DNA of 64,000 bases, taken from positions 186,001 through 250,000 of the forward strand of contig NZ_JADWYJ010000005.1 of the NCBI RefSeq assembly GCF_021354595.1, in the 5' to 3' direction. The stretch comes from Maribellus sp. CM-23. Its GTDB lineage: Bacteria; Bacteroidota; Bacteroidia; Bacteroidales; Prolixibacteraceae. A program made the position numbers and the translations under genes. This document shows positions 62,782 to 64,000 of the stretch, piece by piece (position 1 is the stretch's first letter; each line of letters opens with the position of its first letter). The notes beneath the pieces were generated by a model that saw only the letters and a list, made by a program, of their open reading frames with translations, made no database searches and was not told where the DNA came from.

Positions 62782-64000
62782 TTATTTCAGATACCAGGGA
62801 ACCTGCATCGTGTTGTCAATACCTCCAAATTGTTCATCAATGGCTTTCTGATAGTTCTCAGGATTGGTGGTTACCTCATTGTTTGGGTAATACCAACGTT
62901 TTGGGAACTCATTTGGATTGTCTTGATTTAAACAGGTTACAGGATTTAAGATATATTCCGGATAGCCGGTACGTAAAAACTGATAGTAATAGCTGCTGTT
63001 GGGTTGGAAAAAATCAATCAGCCAACGTTGTATCCAGATCTGTTGCAAGCGATTTGTTTTACTTCCTCCAGTCTTATATGCAGCCTCACCTGTGAAATAG
63101 TTATCTATATAATCTTGTGTGATTTCCATTCCATGCACTAAGCCTTCAGTGTGGGGCAGATGCATGTAGTAAGATAATTGAGCTTTCACTCCTTTCTCGT
63201 AATAATCTTTTGCGTTGCCGCCCACCCAGCCTTCTTCTATGGCTTCAGCTATAATGAAACATTGCTCGGCGTAAGTAAAATATAGCAACGGATCGTTGTC
63301 TCTAAATTTCACATACCGCTGATTCAATATTGAATACATTCCCGCATCATTATTGATTGACAATGTGTTTGCATCCATCTCATAAGGGGCTCCTACATAA
63401 GCTTCAAAGTCAGTTGCAGTGTAGGTTTCCAACATTTGAGCTGCCGGTTCAGCAAAATAAAATAATCGATAGTCATTGTTCTTTTTGAGGGCATCTACTG
63501 TAATTGTTGATGGAGCTTGGTCGAGCCTCTGGTTATTTCCATTATAAAAAGGATAAGTTGCATTGGTGTTCTCGGTGTATACCAATTTTAAATCATCATC
63601 ATAACTGGTCATTAAATTCCCTGAATTTACAATGGCCGCAAATCGGGCTTTTTGCTCAGCAGTTGCTTTTTTACTGATGGTTTGAATCACTTTTAACTGT
63701 AGCGCATTACAGAGTTTTTGCCAATTGCCGGCATCTCCGTCATACATTATGTCACCTTTAAAATCAAGGCCTTGAGCAAAAAAGGATTCTGCTTGCTTCA
63801 GATCGTCAAGAATTTGCGCAAATACATCGGCCTGTTTGTCATAAACTGGTTGAGTGATACCTTCTTTTGCCTTGCCGGCATCGGAATAAGGAATATCTCC
63901 CATACTCAAAGTTGCATTAAATCCATACCACGCTTTTAAAAACAATGCCAGGCCCTTATAGGAAGATTCTGCTACACTGCCTTCGGCAAACTGAACCATA
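62782..64000 (-). CDS. SusD/RagB-family lipoprotein, 5' end missing
   Basis: A SusD_2-type nutrient-binding protein cut by the window edge: at least 405 residues are present, and the N-terminus with the lipobox (likely ~100 residues) lies beyond position 64000. Typical parts: LFLKAWYGFNATLSMGDIPYSDAGKAKEGITQP, NWQKLCNALQLKVIQTIS, FTYAEQCFIIAEAIEEGW, the C-terminal IWIQRWLIDFFQPNSSYYYQFLRTGYPEY and PKRWYYPNNE. It should pair with a SusC gene beyond the window. Located upstream of GH16 and GH31 on the same strand, it forms the start of a polysaccharide utilisation locus. Confidence 0.9.
   Translation of the reverse strand, partial: MVQFAEGSVAESSYKGLALFLKAWYGFNATLSMGDIPYSDAGKAKEGITQPVYDKQADVFAQILDDLKQAESFFAQGLDFKGDIMYDGDAGNWQKLCNALQLKVIQTISKKATAEQKARFAAIVNSGNLMTSYDDDLKLVYTENTNATYPFYNGNNQRLDQAPSTITVDALKKNNDYRLFYFAEPAAQMLETYTATDFEAYVGAPYEMDANTLSINNDAGMYSILNQRYVKFRDNDPLLYFTYAEQCFIIAEAIEEGWVGGNAKDYYEKGVKAQLSYYMHLPHTEGLVHGMEITQDYIDNYFTGEAAYKTGGSKTNRLQQIWIQRWLIDFFQPNSSYYYQFLRTGYPEYILNPVTCLNQDNPNEFPKRWYYPNNEVTTNPENYQKAIDEQFGGIDNTMQVPWYLK

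Noticed and set aside
1..64000. tRNA or rRNA genes
   Set aside because: No cloverleaf-type sequence or rRNA-like stretch was recognised in the intergenic regions read.

Overview
The window comes from a Bacteroidota chromosome, probably a Bacteroidales or Marinilabiliales-like environmental bacterium (inference). The evidence is SusC/SusD pairs with ECF sigma and FecR regulators, a secretion-system type IX sorting domain, many lipoproteins of Bacteroidota-only families (DUF4252, DUF4270, DUF4296, DUF4302), TAnnTTTG-type promoter elements and near absence of Shine-Dalgarno sites. No rRNA, tRNA, IS element, prophage or CRISPR array was seen.

Layout. 1-8.4 kb: housekeeping genes (5' end of polA, queD, a MntP-type exporter, an ECF sigma/anti-sigma/DUF4252 operon, a one-domain GT5 protein divergent from panC-panD, and a heptose-phosphate nucleotidyltransferase). 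8.7-20.8 kb: a minus-strand nutrient locus with sigma factor, FecR, SusC, SusD, an HExxH lipoprotein, a DUF4302 lipoprotein and a large T9SS-exported M43 metalloprotease. It has no glycoside hydrolase, so it looks like a protein or peptide acquisition locus. 21-28 kb: radA, DUF4296, an amidohydrolase, dusB-ykvA, a TSUP exporter with a methyltransferase, and an FKBP. 29.0-29.4 kb: a degenerate tandem array with exact 21-nt phase. 29.4-39.8 kb: a long minus-strand run nadB-nadC-coaX-OMP-TPR-lptC-corC-ppiD. 40-45.5 kb: a tripartite RND efflux operon. 45.8-48.4 kb: a three-gene sugar-acid catabolism operon. 48.5-53.3 kb: a histidine kinase/response regulator pair divergent from an unknown acidic protein, then a secreted unknown protein.

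53.6-57 kb is the clearest accessory segment. It is an AT-rich two-gene cassette: a Dam-type adenine methyltransferase is followed 2 nt later by a 771-aa protein that appears to join a PD-(D/E)xK nuclease motif, a DGQHR (DndB-like) domain and a C-terminal HEPN-type R-x4-H motif. I read it as a candidate compact modification/restriction-type defence system. It is followed by REP-like hairpins, an internally duplicated protein of unknown function, and a second exactly 21-nt-phased tandem array (58.2-58.4 kb). 58.5-64 kb: a membrane protein, a SnoaL-like lipoprotein and the edge of a polysaccharide utilisation locus (GH31, GH16, truncated SusD).

The strongest leads are the methyltransferase plus nuclease/DGQHR/HEPN cassette and the two 21-nt-phased arrays. 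Both rest on reading the sequence and on family knowledge; no search was run.
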